From assembly GCF_902388705.1 (NCBI RefSeq), contig NZ_CABMQJ010000082.1, positions 1 through 6,853 of the forward strand: 6,853 nt of DNA, given 5' to 3'. A model generated the notes under the pieces. The model worked only from the letters and a program-made list of their open reading frames with translations. It was not told the DNA's origin and ran no database searches. The translations under genes and the position numbers were made by a program. The DNA is from an uncultured Alistipes sp. Lineage in GTDB: Bacteria > Bacteroidota > Bacteroidia > Bacteroidales > Rikenellaceae. Below are positions 6,101-6,853 of the stretch, piece by piece (position 1 is the stretch's first letter; each line of letters begins with the position of its first letter).

Positions 6101-6853
6101 TTACAAAGCTAAAAATTCGGCGGAGAGTTTCCGGGCCTCTTCGTTCGCTGCGGCGTAATCCTCCAGGGTGGGGGCGGCGGCGAATGCGGCGCGCGCCAGG
6201 GCGTATTCGATTGCGCGCACGATGTCCAGCCATGCGCATTTGCGGCCGAGGAACGCAGCCACGGCCACTTCGTTGGCGCCGTTCATCGTACAGGCCGCCG
6301 TGCCGCCGCGACGCAGGCAGTCGTAGGCGATTTCCAGCGCCGGGTATTTGGTGCGGTCGATTTCGGCGAAGGTCAGTTGCGGGTGGCTCATGAAGTCGAA
6401 GCGTTCGCCGGGACGGTTCGCACGGCGGGGATACAGCAGTGCGAAACTGATGGGCATGCGCATGTCGGGCGTGCCCAGCTGGGCTTTGATGGCCCCGTCC
6501 TCGAACTCGACCATCGAGTGGACAATCGATTGCGGGTGTTGCAGGACGGAGATTTTTTCCGCCGGGGTGCCGAACAGCCAGTGTGCCTCGATTACCTCGA
6601 ATCCCTTGTTCACGAGCGTCGAGGAGTCGATTGTAATCTTTGCGCCCATGTCCCACTGGGGGTGGCGCAGCGCCTGTTCGACGGTGACGTCGGCCAGCCG
6701 CTCGCGCGGCAGGTCGCGGAATGCGCCGCCGCTGCATGTGATGATAAGCCGCCGTATGGGCGACTGCTCGCCCGCGAGGCACTGGAAAATCGCCGAGTGC
6801 TCCGAGTCTATGGGCAGTATCGGCGCCCGTTTTTCGGCCGCGAGCCGCATCAC
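6101..6853 (-). CDS. dxr: 1-deoxy-D-xylulose 5-phosphate reductoisomerase (5' end outside window)
   Basis: DXR converts 1-deoxy-D-xylulose 5-phosphate to 2-C-methyl-D-erythritol 4-phosphate with NADPH and a divalent metal, the first committed step of the MEP isoprenoid pathway, in the cytoplasm. The frame is open to the right edge. The visible 250 residues cover the catalytic and C-terminal domains of a protein usually near 385 residues, so roughly 135 N-terminal residues, including the NADPH-binding fold, are missing. Seen here are the metal-ligand motif DSEHSAIFQ, the substrate loop TCSGGAFRD, HPQWDMGAKITIDSSTL, and NKGFEVIEAHWLF, whose Glu is the third metal ligand in the E. coli enzyme. 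HPQSIVHSMVEF and NGANEVAVAAFL follow, then the C-terminal helical region. The codon at the edge is GTG inside the protein, not the true start. It is the first visible gene of the minus-strand cluster. Confidence 0.96.
   Translation of the reverse strand: MMRLAAEKRAPILPIDSEHSAIFQCLAGEQSPIRRLIITCSGGAFRDLPRERLADVTVEQALRHPQWDMGAKITIDSSTLVNKGFEVIEAHWLFGTPAEKISVLQHPQSIVHSMVEFEDGAIKAQLGTPDMRMPISFALLYPRRANRPGERFDFMSHPQLTFAEIDRTKYPALEIAYDCLRRGGTAACTMNGANEVAVAAFLGRKCAWLDIVRAIEYALARAAFAAAPTLEDYAAANEEARKLSAEFLAL

Noticed and set aside
6104..6111. TAGCTTTG on the minus strand, matching the Bacteroidota -7 promoter pattern TAnnTTTG, just upstream of rseP
   Set aside because: It consists of the last codons of dxr (Leu-Ala-Leu), and no TTTG-like -33 element lies at the expected distance. 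The short dxr-rseP spacing also favours co-transcription.
1..6853. CRISPR arrays, tRNA or rRNA genes, transposases, phage or defence genes, riboswitches
   Set aside because: No regularly spaced direct repeats or recognisable mobile-element or defence motifs were seen. Coding sequence fills almost the whole window, and no gap between genes exceeds about 75 bases.

Overview
The window is GC-rich and densely coding. It looks like a chromosomal segment from a Bacteroidota bacterium, most likely a high-GC member of the Bacteroidales such as Alistipes or a relative. That placement rests on remembered resemblance of the proteins (RadA, the LUD-domain protein, RseP with two PDZ domains, DXR), on the adjacency of dxr and rseP, and on the lack of strong Shine-Dalgarno sequences at most starts. 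No marker gene fixes the taxon.

Nearly everything is read from the minus strand. In transcription order from the right edge: the C-terminal two thirds of dxr (MEP isoprenoid pathway), rseP (site-2 intramembrane protease), a hexapeptide-repeat sugar O-acetyltransferase, a LUD-domain protein, a small proline/acid-rich lipoprotein, radA (recombination and repair ATPase), an extended-SDR nucleotide-sugar enzyme related to UDP-glucuronate decarboxylases, and a thioredoxin. The first five are packed within about 12 bases of each other or overlap, so they look like one operon. A 73-base gap with GC-rich inverted repeats precedes radA. Gaps of 33 and 9 bases separate radA, the SDR gene and trxA. At the left edge the 3' end of an unrecognised plus-strand gene converges on trxA, with 14 bases between the two stop codons.

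The genes are mostly housekeeping or envelope-related and do not form one obvious pathway. I see no CRISPR array, phage gene, insertion sequence, RNA gene or defence system, and no stretch over 100 bases without a gene. The most unusual signal is in the SDR protein: the catalytic tyrosine position of the YxxxK motif holds leucine, and two other residues that mark the decarboxylase family are also replaced. Next come the alternative hairpins upstream of radA and two proteins of unassigned role, the LUD protein and the lipoprotein.
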